Shown here piece after piece: positions 15,827 through 24,919 of a stretch of 64,000 bases of DNA (position 1 is its first letter; the number at the start of each line of letters is the position of its first letter). The notes below the pieces were generated by a model. That model ran no database searches. It was not told the origin of the DNA and worked only from the letters and a program-made list of their open reading frames with translations. Origin of the DNA: JAADHX01 sp964569385 (GTDB lineage Bacteria > Actinomycetota > Acidimicrobiia > Acidimicrobiales > Poriferisodalaceae); assembly GCA_964569385.1 (NCBI GenBank), contig CAZMUM010000005.1, positions 62,001 to 126,000 on the forward strand, in the 5' to 3' direction. Position numbers and translations under genes: made by a program.

Positions 15827-17008
15827 ATGAAGATCCACGTATCAGTCGAGATCGACGCTAAACCGACCGAGTTGTGGTCCGACCTAAGCGATTTGACCAC
15901 CCATGTCGAATGGATGTCTGACGCCGTTCGTCTGGTCTTCATCGGCGACCAGACAACCGGTGTTGGAACAAAGTTCGAGGTCGACACCCGCGTCGGACCG
16001 CTACGCACCACCGACGTCATGACAATCACCGAATGGGACGAACCGAGCGTCATCGGTGTCGACCACGACGGGTTGGTGTCGGGATCGGGTCGATTCGTGC
16101 TCACTGGGCACGGCGACCGTACCAACTTCGCCTGGACGGAGTGCCTCAGCTTGCCGTGGTGGTTCGGTGGCCGGCTTGGCGAAGTGGTGGCCAAACCGAT
16201 TCTGAACCTCGTGTGGCGGCGGAACCTAGCCGCGCTCAAGGAACGGATTGAGGGAAACCTCGACACCGACGCTCAGATTGGCAACAGCGTTGGCGTCGAC
16301 GCACAGATCGGCAACAGTATTGGCGCCGGTAGAGCCGGCGAGGTACTTGAATACGGAAGGCACTACGTACTGCGGCGCCGCTTCGACGGAGGCGACCTGA
16401 CCCAAGAAGTTAGGCTGATGCACTGGTTGGTCGAACACGGCTACCCAGTACCAAAACCCGTACGGCACGATGACCCGACCGCGCTAGTCACCGAACGCAT
16501 CGACGGGCCAAGCATGTTGGACGACATGGTGGCCAAGCCCTGGAAACTCCCGGCTCATGCCAAAACCTTGGCCAGCCTGCACCGTTTGCTTGACGACATC
16601 CCGGCTCCGCCTTGGCTCCGCCATCTTGGTAGTGGCGATGCCTTGCTGCATCTGGATCTGCATCCCGACAACGTGCTCATGGGCCCTCGCGGGCCGGTAG
16701 TTATCGACTGGACGAACGCCGCCGTGGGCCATCGTGACCTCGACCGAGCCCTCACGTGGGTTCTGCTCAAGACCGGCGAAGTCGATGGCAACGCGGCCAT
16801 GAAAACTCTGGTCACCTCGCTCCGAGAGCGATTCGCCTCCATCTTTGAAACCGCAGCCGGGGCCGATGCGATAGCGGCTCACGCCACTACCGCGGCCGAG
16901 TTGCGGCTTCTTGATGGCAACGTACGCCCCACCGAGAAGGACTCAGTTTTCAGGTTGGCCAGGCACCTTCAGGGTCGGCCGACGCACAGTCGCACCGACG
17001 ATGTCTGA
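15827..17008 (+). CDS. SRPBCC (START-like) domain fused to APH-type phosphotransferase
   Basis: 393 residues, two domains. Residues 1-143 are a polyketide-cyclase/START-like lipid-binding fold (MKIHVSVEIDAKPTELW ... LKERIEGN). A linker at 144-167 repeats DAQIGNS twice. Residues about 168-380 are an aminoglycoside-phosphotransferase-like kinase: catalytic loop HLDLHPDN (275-282) and metal-binding IDW (293-295), but the Lys/Gly-loop region is divergent. Such kinases phosphorylate small molecules such as antibiotics, choline or sugars; the substrate is unknown. The fusion is not one I know. Convergent with the enoyl-CoA hydratase gene. Confidence 0.78.
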   Translation: MKIHVSVEIDAKPTELWSDLSDLTTHVEWMSDAVRLVFIGDQTTGVGTKFEVDTRVGPLRTTDVMTITEWDEPSVIGVDHDGLVSGSGRFVLTGHGDRTNFAWTECLSLPWWFGGRLGEVVAKPILNLVWRRNLAALKERIEGNLDTDAQIGNSVGVDAQIGNSIGAGRAGEVLEYGRHYVLRRRFDGGDLTQEVRLMHWLVEHGYPVPKPVRHDDPTALVTERIDGPSMLDDMVAKPWKLPAHAKTLASLHRLLDDIPAPPWLRHLGSGDALLHLDLHPDNVLMGPRGPVVIDWTNAAVGHRDLDRALTWVLLKTGEVDGNAAMKTLVTSLRERFASIFETAAGADAIAAHATTAAELRLLDGNVRPTEKDSVFRLARHLQGRPTHSRTDDV

Positions 17009-17017
17009 GCGCGAAAG

Positions 17018-17794
17018 TTATCTACCGCTGAACTGAGCCTTGCCTGGGCCGTGTTCGAGGAACGAGGCAACGCCGATCTTGGCATCGTCGGTGCCAAAGA
17101 CCTGTTCGAAGGACTCAAGTTCGATGGCGAGACCATCGCTCAAGGATCCGTCGAGCCCACTGTTGATGGCGAGCTTGGCTAGACCCTGAGCAACAACAGC
17201 CCCTCGCGCAAACTCTCGGGCCCAGTCGATGGCCGCGGTCAGTACCTGCTCGGCTGGCACAACCCGATCGGCAAGGCCAATGCGCAGCGCCTCCTTGGCG
17301 TCGACCATTCGACCAGACCAAACGATGTCCTTTGCCCTCGAAAGTCCAACCAGGCGGGTAAGTCGCTGCGTACCACCACCACCGGGGATGATTCCAAGCA
17401 AGACCTCAGGCTGCCCAAATCGGGCATTATCGGCGGCCACCCGCAGATCGCACGCCATCGCCAACTCACAGCCACCTCCTAAGGCGACACCGTTCACCGC
17501 CGCAATCACGGGTCGAGGGATGGCCGCTAGTCCGTCGAGAGCGCGTCGGAACGACTGACCAACAACCCTGGCTATCTCAGGGCCCCCAAACTCCGAAATA
17601 TCGGCACCGGCAGCGAAGACCCGCTCTCCGCCTGTAACGACCACCGCCCCTGGCGGATCTGCGGTCAGTTCACTCGTGATTGTTTCGAGTTGACTCAACA
17701 GTTCAGTGTTTAGTGCGTTGACCTTGGGTCGGACAAGCGTAATGACCGCAACTCCATCATCGCGACGGTCGAGCTGAACCAGCTGATCTGACAT
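17018..17794 (-). CDS. Enoyl-CoA hydratase/isomerase family protein
   Basis: 258 residues of the crotonase fold. Both hydratase glutamates are present: E110 in ALGGGCELAMACD and E130 in FGQPEVLLG, with the oxyanion-hole regions AAGADISEF and IPGGGGTQRL. Expected to hydrate trans-2-enoyl-CoA in fatty-acid breakdown; the acyl specificity is not evident. It follows the NifU-like gene after 8 bases. Confidence 0.9.
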   Translation of the reverse strand: MSDQLVQLDRRDDGVAVITLVRPKVNALNTELLSQLETITSELTADPPGAVVVTGGERVFAAGADISEFGGPEIARVVGQSFRRALDGLAAIPRPVIAAVNGVALGGGCELAMACDLRVAADNARFGQPEVLLGIIPGGGGTQRLTRLVGLSRAKDIVWSGRMVDAKEALRIGLADRVVPAEQVLTAAIDWAREFARGAVVAQGLAKLAINSGLDGSLSDGLAIELESFEQVFGTDDAKIGVASFLEHGPGKAQFSGR

Positions 17795-17802
17795 GGACCG
17801 GC

Positions 17803-18096
17803 CTACTTACCGAAACCCTTGAGTTCGAACGTTGTCTCTGAGACAGGCGGTAAGGCATCGACTAGAGCCGCGTTAACAACAGCTGTAACGCCAGGTACGC
17901 GCTGAATCATGATGCGCTCGACGCCAAGCTTCAGATCTTGTTCAGAGACTGGACAGTCGCCACAGGCTCCAAGCAGCTCGACCTTGACAACACCTGTATC
18001 GGAGTCGACCTCGACAAGACGAATGTCGCCGCCGTCGGCCTGCATAGCGGGCCGAATGATCTCGATTACCTTTTCGACCTCAGACCACTCGGGCAC
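17803..18096 (-). CDS. NifU C-terminal domain protein, Fe-S cluster carrier
   Basis: 97 residues, a stand-alone NifU/Nfu domain. The cluster-binding CxxC is C45-G-D-C48 in LLGACGDCPVS; IIRPAMQADGGDIRLVEV is the typical N-terminal half. Thought to hold and deliver 4Fe-4S clusters to target proteins. Separated from the LCP gene by about 50 bases, so it may have its own promoter. Confidence 0.9.
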   Translation of the reverse strand: MPEWSEVEKVIEIIRPAMQADGGDIRLVEVDSDTGVVKVELLGACGDCPVSEQDLKLGVERIMIQRVPGVTAVVNAALVDALPPVSETTFELKGFGK

Positions 18097-18149
18097 AGCG
18101 TTTCAACTCCATCAGAATCACAGCCATTACAACGCTAATGAGGCCTCGA

Positions 18150-19334
18150 TCATTCCGTGCGAAACACGTCGAACATCGCATCGCCGCCCTCCCCAAGCCG
18201 TAGGACGGCTGCGCCTCCCGATGTGGTGAACCCAACGACCGGAAGGGTAACCTGATCAACCGGGGACGACGTCAGTCGTCGTCCGAGCCTCAACGCGTCG
18301 AGCAGCCCGAGAGAGCTGTCGACCGTCACCGTTGAGGTGACGCCTGCCATTATCCCATCGAGGGCGAAAGGGTTCCGAGTCGAGCCAAGGGACGACAGCA
18401 AAGAGACCATGAAAGCTTGCTGTCGTGCGCCACGGCCAATGTCGCCAGTCGGGTCCTGATGTTCCTGGCCATTGATGATCTCGGTGTAACGCCGAGAACG
18501 GACCCAGGCCAATGCCTGCTGACCATCGAGAGTTACTTCGCCAGATGCATCGATGACCAAGCCGCTGCCAGGGTCGAATGCCGGATACTCGACGTTAAGA
18601 GTCACCCCGCCGACGGCGTCGACTAGATCGTCGAAGCCGCTGAAGTCGATTTCGGCGTAGTGATGAATCTCGAGATCGAACGCGAGCTGCACTGTTGCCA
18701 CCAGCTCGGCCGCGCCATCGTTGAAAGCCGCGTTGATGCGCTGCTCGCCACCGCTGGCCTGTGGCACCCAAAGATCTCGCGGCAGCGAGAGCATGGTCAC
18801 TGTTTCGCCAAGATGAATCAGGATGAGCGAATCGGCGCGTTGTCCGAACACAGGTGTACCCAAGAGCGCGGCGGCATCAGGTCGGTTCGGGTCGATCCCT
18901 TCGCGCGAGTCGGACCCGACCAACAACAGAGTCCGGTCACTCGAGTTCGGTGTTGCCAACACTTCAGACAGGTCGACACGATCAATCTGGCGGTAACGCC
19001 ACCATCCGCTGACCGCAGGTATCAACAGAACGAACCCAAGGAACAGCAGAATGACCAGCACCCAGCGTTTACCGGACCGTCTGCGATCGCCGCGTCGGCG
19101 CCGCCTCCGAACACGGTCGGGCCGCAACGGCAGGGGAGCGCTCTCAGCTGGGCGCCTGGCTCTCGGTACGTCGATCTGGGCGCCGTCTCTGGCTAACAGT
19201 GGTGCTGAGTGGCCCTGTTGGGGCACCTCAGGCGCGCGTTGCTGACCGCCCCACTCGCCATGATCGAGCGGGGTGTCGAGCCCAGGCAATCGTTTCAACT
19301 CGGACCAACCGCTTAGGTCAGGATCGCTTGGCAT
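18150..19334 (-). CDS. LytR-CpsA-Psr (LCP) family cell-envelope ligase
   Basis: 394 residues from an ATG at 19334 that overlaps the end of murA by 17 bases. A cytoplasmic N-terminus with a dense Arg tract (about 75-90), a single membrane segment at about 91-112, then the extracellular LCP domain with the conserved GSDSREG, RADSLILIHL, MLSLPRDLWV, INAAFNDG, VDAVGGVTLNV and LAWVRSRR. LCP enzymes move glycan chains from undecaprenyl-linked precursors to peptidoglycan or arabinogalactan. Being coupled to murA and sharing the window with wecA and a flippase, it is a good candidate ligase for the surface glycan, which is inference. Confidence 0.88.
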   Translation of the reverse strand: MPSDPDLSGWSELKRLPGLDTPLDHGEWGGQQRAPEVPQQGHSAPLLARDGAQIDVPRARRPAESAPLPLRPDRVRRRRRRGDRRRSGKRWVLVILLFLGFVLLIPAVSGWWRYRQIDRVDLSEVLATPNSSDRTLLLVGSDSREGIDPNRPDAAALLGTPVFGQRADSLILIHLGETVTMLSLPRDLWVPQASGGEQRINAAFNDGAAELVATVQLAFDLEIHHYAEIDFSGFDDLVDAVGGVTLNVEYPAFDPGSGLVIDASGEVTLDGQQALAWVRSRRYTEIINGQEHQDPTGDIGRGARQQAFMVSLLSSLGSTRNPFALDGIMAGVTSTVTVDSSLGLLDALRLGRRLTSSPVDQVTLPVVGFTTSGGAAVLRLGEGGDAMFDVFRTE

Positions 19335-20589
19335 CGCCGGAATCGATTCGTTCGATGTTGGCTCCGACCGAAGCAAGCCGACCCACAAGGTCCTCGTAAC
19401 CCCGGTCGAGATGGCCGACGTCGGAGATAATGGTTTCGCCCTCGGCTCCAAGTCCGGCCACGATCAGAGCGGCCGCGGCGCGGATGTCGTGGGCCTTGAC
19501 CGGAGCACCAGATAAGCGGGCCTTTCCACGCACTACAGCGTGGTGCCCTTCGGTGCGAATATCAGCGCCCATACGCCGCAGTTCGTCGACATAACGAAAC
19601 CGGCCGCCGTACAGGTTCTCGGTGACAATGCCTACTCCATCTGCCACGCTCAACATGGCCACGATGAGGGGCTTGTAATCGGTAGCGATGCCTGGATACG
19701 GCAGCGTCGAAACGTCGACCGAACCCAACCGTCCCTGCGCTGCCGCCCACAGGCCATCGCTGTCTGGCGACACCCGCATGCCCATCGTCGCGAGCTTCTG
19801 AAGCAACATCTCCATGTTCTCTGGCCGGGCTCCCACCAAGGTCAACTCGCCCCCAGCCACGCCGAGGCATGCAAGGTAGGTTGCCGTCTCAAGTCGGTCG
19901 GAAATCACCGTGTGTTCGGCCGCTTCGAGACCGTCGACACCTTCGACCACGATCGTCGAGGTTCCGGCTCCACGAATCTGGGCTCCCATATGACCGAGAA
20001 ACTGGGCCAGGTCGGCTATCTCGGGTTCGCGTGCGGCGTTCTCGATGACAGTCAGACCGTCGGCGAGGGTTGCAGCCATCATCACGTTTTCAGTGGCTCC
20101 CACGCTCGGGTACTCGAGAAAAACATCGGTGCCGGTCAGCCGATCACTGCTGGCTTCGATGTAGCCATGTTCGGTTCGGAACTTGGCGCCAAGAGTAGCG
20201 AGAGCATCCAAGTGCATATCGATGGGACGAGGCCCAAAATTGTCACCACCTGGCAAAGCAACTCGAGCCTCACCGTACCGAGCCAACAATGGGCCGAGAA
20301 CCACAATGGAGGCTCGCATCTTCTCGACAAGCTCATAGGGCGCCACCAGCTTCACTTCGCTTGGCACACTCAAACGACATACCGGAGGTGCAAGATCCAC
20401 GGTGACACCCATCTCTTCGAGCAGGTCAGCCATGAGCCTGACGTCGATGATGTCGGGGACGTTGTGCAGCACGTGGTCGCCTTCGGCGAGCAACGACGCG
20501 ACCATCAACTTAAGAACCGAGTTCTTCGCCCCGGCAATCTGAATTCGGCCAGACAGGCCGGATGACTCGCGCACAACAATTTGTTCCAC
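19318..20589 (-). CDS. murA: UDP-N-acetylglucosamine 1-carboxyvinyltransferase (MurA), Asp variant
   Basis: 423 residues from the GTG at 20589. First committed step of peptidoglycan synthesis, transfer of enolpyruvate from PEP to UDP-GlcNAc in the cytoplasm. AGAKNS (20-25) carries the conserved Lys22 and Asn23, and RASI at 92-95 and RPIDMH at 121-126 are active-site loops. The residue equivalent to E. coli Cys115 is Asp116 (PGGDNFGPRP), the variant known in mycobacteria and linked to intrinsic fosfomycin resistance. The LCP gene overlaps its end. A promoter candidate sits 7 bases upstream of the GTG. Confidence 0.93.
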   Translation of the reverse strand: MEQIVVRESSGLSGRIQIAGAKNSVLKLMVASLLAEGDHVLHNVPDIIDVRLMADLLEEMGVTVDLAPPVCRLSVPSEVKLVAPYELVEKMRASIVVLGPLLARYGEARVALPGGDNFGPRPIDMHLDALATLGAKFRTEHGYIEASSDRLTGTDVFLEYPSVGATENVMMAATLADGLTVIENAAREPEIADLAQFLGHMGAQIRGAGTSTIVVEGVDGLEAAEHTVISDRLETATYLACLGVAGGELTLVGARPENMEMLLQKLATMGMRVSPDSDGLWAAAQGRLGSVDVSTLPYPGIATDYKPLIVAMLSVADGVGIVTENLYGGRFRYVDELRRMGADIRTEGHHAVVRGKARLSGAPVKAHDIRAAAALIVAGLGAEGETIISDVGHLDRGYEDLVGRLASVGANIERIDSGDAKRS

Positions 20590-20595
20590 GACACA

Positions 20596-20624
20596 AGTAT
20601 GTTGCAACGAATGTCAAACGTCAG
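20596..20624 (-). promoter_or_regulatory. Promoter candidate for murA, leaderless
   Basis: On minus, CTGACG (20624-20619), 17-base spacer, CATACT (20601-20596), then 7 bases to the GTG. This would place the transcript start at or next to the start codon, as is common in actinobacteria, and supports the GTG over the TTG at 20607. Confidence 0.4.
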
Positions 20625-20665
20625 CCCATCTCGATGACAAAGTTCCAAATCGGCTCTCCTCACCC

Positions 20666-22189
20666 ATGACCAGCCTCGAAATCGAGCACCCCTACGGCGG
20701 CCGTCTCAGTGCCGAAGTACTACTCCTTCCCAGGGACGACGTGGTTGCCGAGGTCGAGTCAGGCCCCGGGACTTTCGACCTCGCCCACGGACCGTTTCTC
20801 CAGTACGAACGCACGGTCACCGTCGACGGATCGTCTGGCACCGTGACCGAGCAGATCAACTACCAACTGGCGATTCCCTGGTTCGGCTGGGCATACGCGC
20901 TGCCGGTTCGTCATGCGTTGCGTAACCACCGAACCCCGGGCAAGCAGCCATGGTGGGCACCAAGCCAGCGCCTTGACGCACGCGCCGCATCCATCATCGG
21001 CACCTTGGCCGCGGCAGCTGTGCTGACCGGGTTTCTTGGCAACACCTTTTCCCAGATGCTTACCTTCGCTGCCGACGAGTTCGAGCTTGGCCGGTCGGGT
21101 CAAGGAGTAGCCAGCGCCATTGTTCGTATTGGCCCACTGCTGGCGATTGGGCTGGTAATCATGGCCGACCGCCGTGGCCGCCGAGTGATAGCGATCATCG
21201 CGACCGCAGGCGGGTCAGTCGCCTCGATACTGGGTGCGTTTGCCCCGAACCTCGAACTGTTCGTCGCCGCCCAGTTGATCACACGCACTTTCAGCGCCGC
21301 GCTCGGCACCGTCATTTTGGTTTACGCCGTCGAGGAGATGCCGTCTGGGTCTCGGGCCTACGCCCTCAGTGTGCTCGGTATGGCCTCGGCCCTTGGTGCC
21401 GGCATCGTGTTGTGGGTGCTGCCTTTGGCTGCCTTAGACGTCCGCTCATGGCGGCTCGTGTTGTTGGTGCCGATCATCGCTCTACCACTGGCTAGGAGCT
21501 TCTGGAAACACCTGCCAGAGAGCCGCTGGTTCGGAGAGGGTGCTGCGACAGCAAACCTGCGCGACCACCGCGCAGCCCTTGCCGGGCTGATGGTCATCAC
21601 CTTCCTCATCGCGTTCTACCTTTCGCCCGTCGATCAGTTTCGCAACGAGTTTCTGCGCGACGAACGCGGCTTCGAACCATGGCAAATCACACTGTTCGTC
21701 ACCACCACCGCAACACCCGGCGGGCTTGGCTTGCTGATTGCTGGTCGCATGGCCGACAGCATCGGCCGAAGGGTTGTGCTGGTTGTGTCCACCATCGGCG
21801 GACTCGGTGCTCTCACGCTGGTGTTCAACACGTCGGGGGCCCTGATGTGGTCGCTAGCCCTCATTGCGGCCATCGTGTCAAGCGGCCTGCTGCCTTCGCT
21901 CGGTGTTTACCGTGCTGAGCTTTTTCCAACCCGTGTGCGTAACCAAGCCGTGGCTTGGGTCACCATCTCGGCCGTCGCCGGCGCAGTGTTGGGCTTGCTG
22001 CTGACTGGATGGCTAAGCGAGCGCTGGAACAGCATCGGCTCAGTCATTGCGGTTCTGTGGGTCGGTCCGGTGTTGGCCGTTGCTTTCGCTTGGTGGTGGC
22101 TCCCAGAGACCACCAACCGAGACCTAGCCGACATCAATCCTGAGGACCGTGCTGGCCCCGGTTCCGGCGCAGACTATTCACGAAATTGA
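20666..22189 (+). CDS. MFS transporter with soluble N-terminal extension
   Basis: 507 residues. About 100 residues precede the first membrane segment: they look folded (GGRLSAEVLLLPRDDVVAEV ... VTVDGSSGTVTEQINYQL) and are not typical of the family. Then come about twelve hydrophobic segments with the MFS A-motif-like MADRRGRRVIAI between segments 2 and 3 and its second-half copy GRMADSIGRRVVLV. The substrate is not predictable. Divergent from murA with 76 bases between starts. An arabinose/sugar-porter-like or drug-efflux role are both possible. Confidence 0.8.
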   Translation: MTSLEIEHPYGGRLSAEVLLLPRDDVVAEVESGPGTFDLAHGPFLQYERTVTVDGSSGTVTEQINYQLAIPWFGWAYALPVRHALRNHRTPGKQPWWAPSQRLDARAASIIGTLAAAAVLTGFLGNTFSQMLTFAADEFELGRSGQGVASAIVRIGPLLAIGLVIMADRRGRRVIAIIATAGGSVASILGAFAPNLELFVAAQLITRTFSAALGTVILVYAVEEMPSGSRAYALSVLGMASALGAGIVLWVLPLAALDVRSWRLVLLVPIIALPLARSFWKHLPESRWFGEGAATANLRDHRAALAGLMVITFLIAFYLSPVDQFRNEFLRDERGFEPWQITLFVTTTATPGGLGLLIAGRMADSIGRRVVLVVSTIGGLGALTLVFNTSGALMWSLALIAAIVSSGLLPSLGVYRAELFPTRVRNQAVAWVTISAVAGAVLGLLLTGWLSERWNSIGSVIAVLWVGPVLAVAFAWWWLPETTNRDLADINPEDRAGPGSGADYSRN

Positions 22190-22222
22190 TGATCTGGGCT
22201 ACACCCAATGTGGCTGGCGACC

Positions 22223-22816
22223 TCAATTTCGGGAAAGCTGGGTTAGCCAAGACTCCGTGGTTTCAACGATGGCAGCGCGGTGAGCGATTCGCTTTGGGTC
22301 GTGTCCGCCGCCGCTAAGCCAAAGCGTTTTTACTGGTCCTGCCCACTTATGGAGATGCTCAGCGAAATCCGAAGGGCGACCGAACGGGTCGCTATCGGAT
22401 GAAATGAACAAGGCTGGGGCCGAAACGTCTGGCCAGTGATCGACCCGCAATCGATCGGGTTTGGCTGGCGGGTGCAGTGGGTAACTCAACAACACCAGCC
22501 CACCCAACTCGAGGCCCGCAGCAGCAGCCATCGTGCACACCCGACCCCCCATGCTGCGTCCACCAGCAGCGATGGCATTCGTGGCCACACCCAGCCTGGC
22601 GGCAAAGGCCTCGATGGTCTCGGTCATCTCACCGACCAAGCGATCGGCACGACCTGGCGAACGTTTACCAGCGCGGCGGTACTCGAAGTCGTAACGCAAG
22701 ACTGCAACTCCCTGGGCCGAAAGCTGTTCGTCGATGTCGATGAGGGTCTGATGGTTGGCGAGCCCGCCAGAGCCTGCCGTTAGCACAAGACCAGCTATCG
22801 AGGGCGTGGCCGCCAC
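22223..22816 (-). CDS. Alpha/beta hydrolase, KANL3/Tex30-like
   Basis: 197 residues. Nucleophile elbow GGRSMGGR (about 85-92), an oxyanion region LTAGSGGLANH near the N-terminus and a C-terminal His in SGGGHDPKRI complete a hydrolase triad; the acid is probably in SSDSDPF. Small bacterial proteins of this group resemble dienelactone hydrolases; substrate unknown. The start overlaps the stop of the upstream oxidase gene by one base, so they form an operon. Confidence 0.78.
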   Translation of the reverse strand: MAATPSIAGLVLTAGSGGLANHQTLIDIDEQLSAQGVAVLRYDFEYRRAGKRSPGRADRLVGEMTETIEAFAARLGVATNAIAAGGRSMGGRVCTMAAAAGLELGGLVLLSYPLHPPAKPDRLRVDHWPDVSAPALFISSDSDPFGRPSDFAEHLHKWAGPVKTLWLSGGGHDPKRIAHRAAIVETTESWLTQLSRN

Positions 22817-24054
22817 TAACGAGCCAGTGCTCTCTTGACGATGCTGTCGGCTATCTCGAGCGATGCCGTAGCCGCTGGCGAAGGAGCGTTGAGCACATGA
22901 ATAGCGGCGGCGGTTTCGATGATGGCGAAGTCGTCGACGAGCTCGCCAGTCGGGCGAAGCGCCTGGGCTCGCACTCCGGCTGGAGCCCGTTCGAGATCGT
23001 CGGAGCGGATCTCTGGCACCAGACGTTGCAACGCTTTGACGAACGCCCGCTTGTTAACCGAACGCCAGACTTCGCCGGCGCCTGTCTTCCAGTACTTGCG
23101 GCCGAGTCTCCACAGACCTTTGTCGGTAGCGTGAGCTCTTAGCTGAGCCCGCGAGATATCGCGCCACCTGTAGCCCTCGCGCGACAATGCCAAAACCGCG
23201 TTCGGTCCAGCGTGGATAGAGCCGTCCATCATTCGAGTCAGGTGTACTCCGAGGAACGGAAAACTCGGATCCGGCACCGGGTAAATAAGGTTGCGCACGA
23301 GCGAGCGGCGCTCGCCTGTGAGCTCGTAGTACTCGCCGCGAAACGGAACAATGTGGGTGGCCTCGTCGTCCTGGTAATCGGCGTCGGTGGCCGCGACCTC
23401 GTCGCAGTGCAGGCCACCGCAGTTGATGACGGTGGTGGCCGCAATATCGCCCTGTGTTGTCTTCACTACCGGACCGTTCGAGTGCCGGCCGACGGCGGTG
23501 ACACGCGTCGACAGGACGATGTCGCCGCCCTTGTCGATGATGAGCGAGGCCATCACTTTGCAGACATCGCCGTAGCTCACGATGCCTGTCGATGGAACAT
23601 GCATGGCTCCGATGCCGGCTGCGTGGGGTTCGAGTTCGGCGAGTTCGGCAGTGTCGATGATGCGGGCCTCGACTCCATTGGCCTTTGACCGGCGATGTAG
23701 TTCGTCGAGCTGCTCGAGTTCGGCCTTGCGGGTCGCAACCACGACCTTGCCGCAGACGTCGTGGGCGATGCCGTGTTCGATGCAGAACTCGACCATCGAG
23801 GCCCTGCCCGCGACCGCGGTAGCGGCCTTCAGCGAGCCAGGTTTGTAGTACACCCCAGAGTGCAGCACACCGGAGTTGTGGCCAGTTTGGTGCATCGCGA
23901 CCTTCGACTCAGCGTCGACCACCACCACCTTGATGCCGGGTCGAGCCTCGAGCATCCTCAACGCCGTGGCAAGACCGACGATGCCAGCACCGACAACCAG
24001 CACGTCGACCGACCGCCCGTCTATCTCATTTGGCTTCGACGCTGCGGGCGCCAT
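22816..24054 (-). CDS. lhgO: L-2-hydroxyglutarate oxidase (LhgO/L2HGDH family)
   Basis: 412 residues. FAD-binding N-terminus VLVVGAGIVGLATALRML, then HQTGHNSGVLHSGVYYKPG, a hallmark of L-2-hydroxyglutarate oxidases/dehydrogenases, and the closing motif HVLNAPSPAATASLEIA. It oxidises L-2-hydroxyglutarate to 2-oxoglutarate, feeding electrons to the quinone pool as a membrane-associated enzyme. Operon with the hydrolase downstream; the J-domain gene ends 3 bases upstream. Confidence 0.88.
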   Translation of the reverse strand: MAPAASKPNEIDGRSVDVLVVGAGIVGLATALRMLEARPGIKVVVVDAESKVAMHQTGHNSGVLHSGVYYKPGSLKAATAVAGRASMVEFCIEHGIAHDVCGKVVVATRKAELEQLDELHRRSKANGVEARIIDTAELAELEPHAAGIGAMHVPSTGIVSYGDVCKVMASLIIDKGGDIVLSTRVTAVGRHSNGPVVKTTQGDIAATTVINCGGLHCDEVAATDADYQDDEATHIVPFRGEYYELTGERRSLVRNLIYPVPDPSFPFLGVHLTRMMDGSIHAGPNAVLALSREGYRWRDISRAQLRAHATDKGLWRLGRKYWKTGAGEVWRSVNKRAFVKALQRLVPEIRSDDLERAPAGVRAQALRPTGELVDDFAIIETAAAIHVLNAPSPAATASLEIADSIVKRALAR

Positions 24055-24056
24055 GT

Positions 24057-24782
24057 TCAGGCTCCTTTAGCCAGGAGTATGGTGCGGGCTGCGTTTAAAC
24101 GGTCGATGGCTTCGGCTGCGGTGTCGTGTTTGCCGCCGTGATCGGGATGAGCCTCGCGCAACAGCGTTCGAAAGCGCTTTTGGATCGAACGCTTTGAGAC
24201 TTTGACTTCAGTTTCGAGACCAAAAACGTCCATTGCCCAAGCCTGCGGATCGACCGATGCCAACCGCGGGAGGTCTATGGCTGCGGCTCCGGCCAACCAC
24301 GGCAGAATCTCGGGCCCCGGACCGCGTGACCAAGATGCCGCGGATCGAATAATGGTCATCAGCGAGCGGCGAATCTCGGGTTCCATCTGACCAGCCCGGT
24401 AGACGCAAGCCAGGATCTGCGGAATTGGTGGAGCATCTCTGGCTAGCTCGAGGACAAGTTGGTCGTCGATGACTCCCAAGCGATGAGTCGAGCTTGAGAG
24501 GCCGATCCGATCGACCTGGAACCTGTGCCGCAATACAGGCTGGGGCACTCGGCGTCCGGTCTCGAGTTCGGTTATTACCGAATAGAGGTCGCCGCGAAGA
24601 TCTTCGTCGAGACATTCGACGTAGGACGCAACTATTCCAGCGAGTAGCAAGCCTCCATAGCCGGGCGCGGGATCAACGGGAAGGTGTCCGCCTGAGATTG
24701 CAACTCGCCGGGTGGGCGCTACGGGACGCGAGTGCCAGACCTCGAACTCAGCAACTATCACGAGAGACAAATCTAGCTGCAT
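24057..24782 (-). CDS. Protein with C-terminal J-domain
   Basis: 241 residues. The last ~45 residues form a compact J-domain-like helix pair, SIQKRFRTLLREAHPDHGG, with the invariant HPD at 212-214, followed by AIDRLNAARTILL. The J-domain normally sits at the N-terminus of DnaJ; here it is at the C-terminus behind ~195 residues of unrecognised, mostly helical sequence with no signal peptide. It may recruit DnaK to a specific client. The downstream flavoenzyme starts 3 bases after its stop, so that enzyme could be such a client, which is only a guess. Confidence 0.7.
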   Translation of the reverse strand: MQLDLSLVIVAEFEVWHSRPVAPTRRVAISGGHLPVDPAPGYGGLLLAGIVASYVECLDEDLRGDLYSVITELETGRRVPQPVLRHRFQVDRIGLSSSTHRLGVIDDQLVLELARDAPPIPQILACVYRAGQMEPEIRRSLMTIIRSAASWSRGPGPEILPWLAGAAAIDLPRLASVDPQAWAMDVFGLETEVKVSKRSIQKRFRTLLREAHPDHGGKHDTAAEAIDRLNAARTILLAKGA

Positions 24783-24919
24783 GACAAGCCGACTACTCGG
24801 CCCAGTGGTATTGAAACATCAACAGACGAGCCATGTTTTCGATACTTCTCAGCCAGGTACTGGCCCTGCCGACGGGAGCAAGGCAGGATCTATAGGCCTA
24901 TCTATCAGGAGACACCCAC

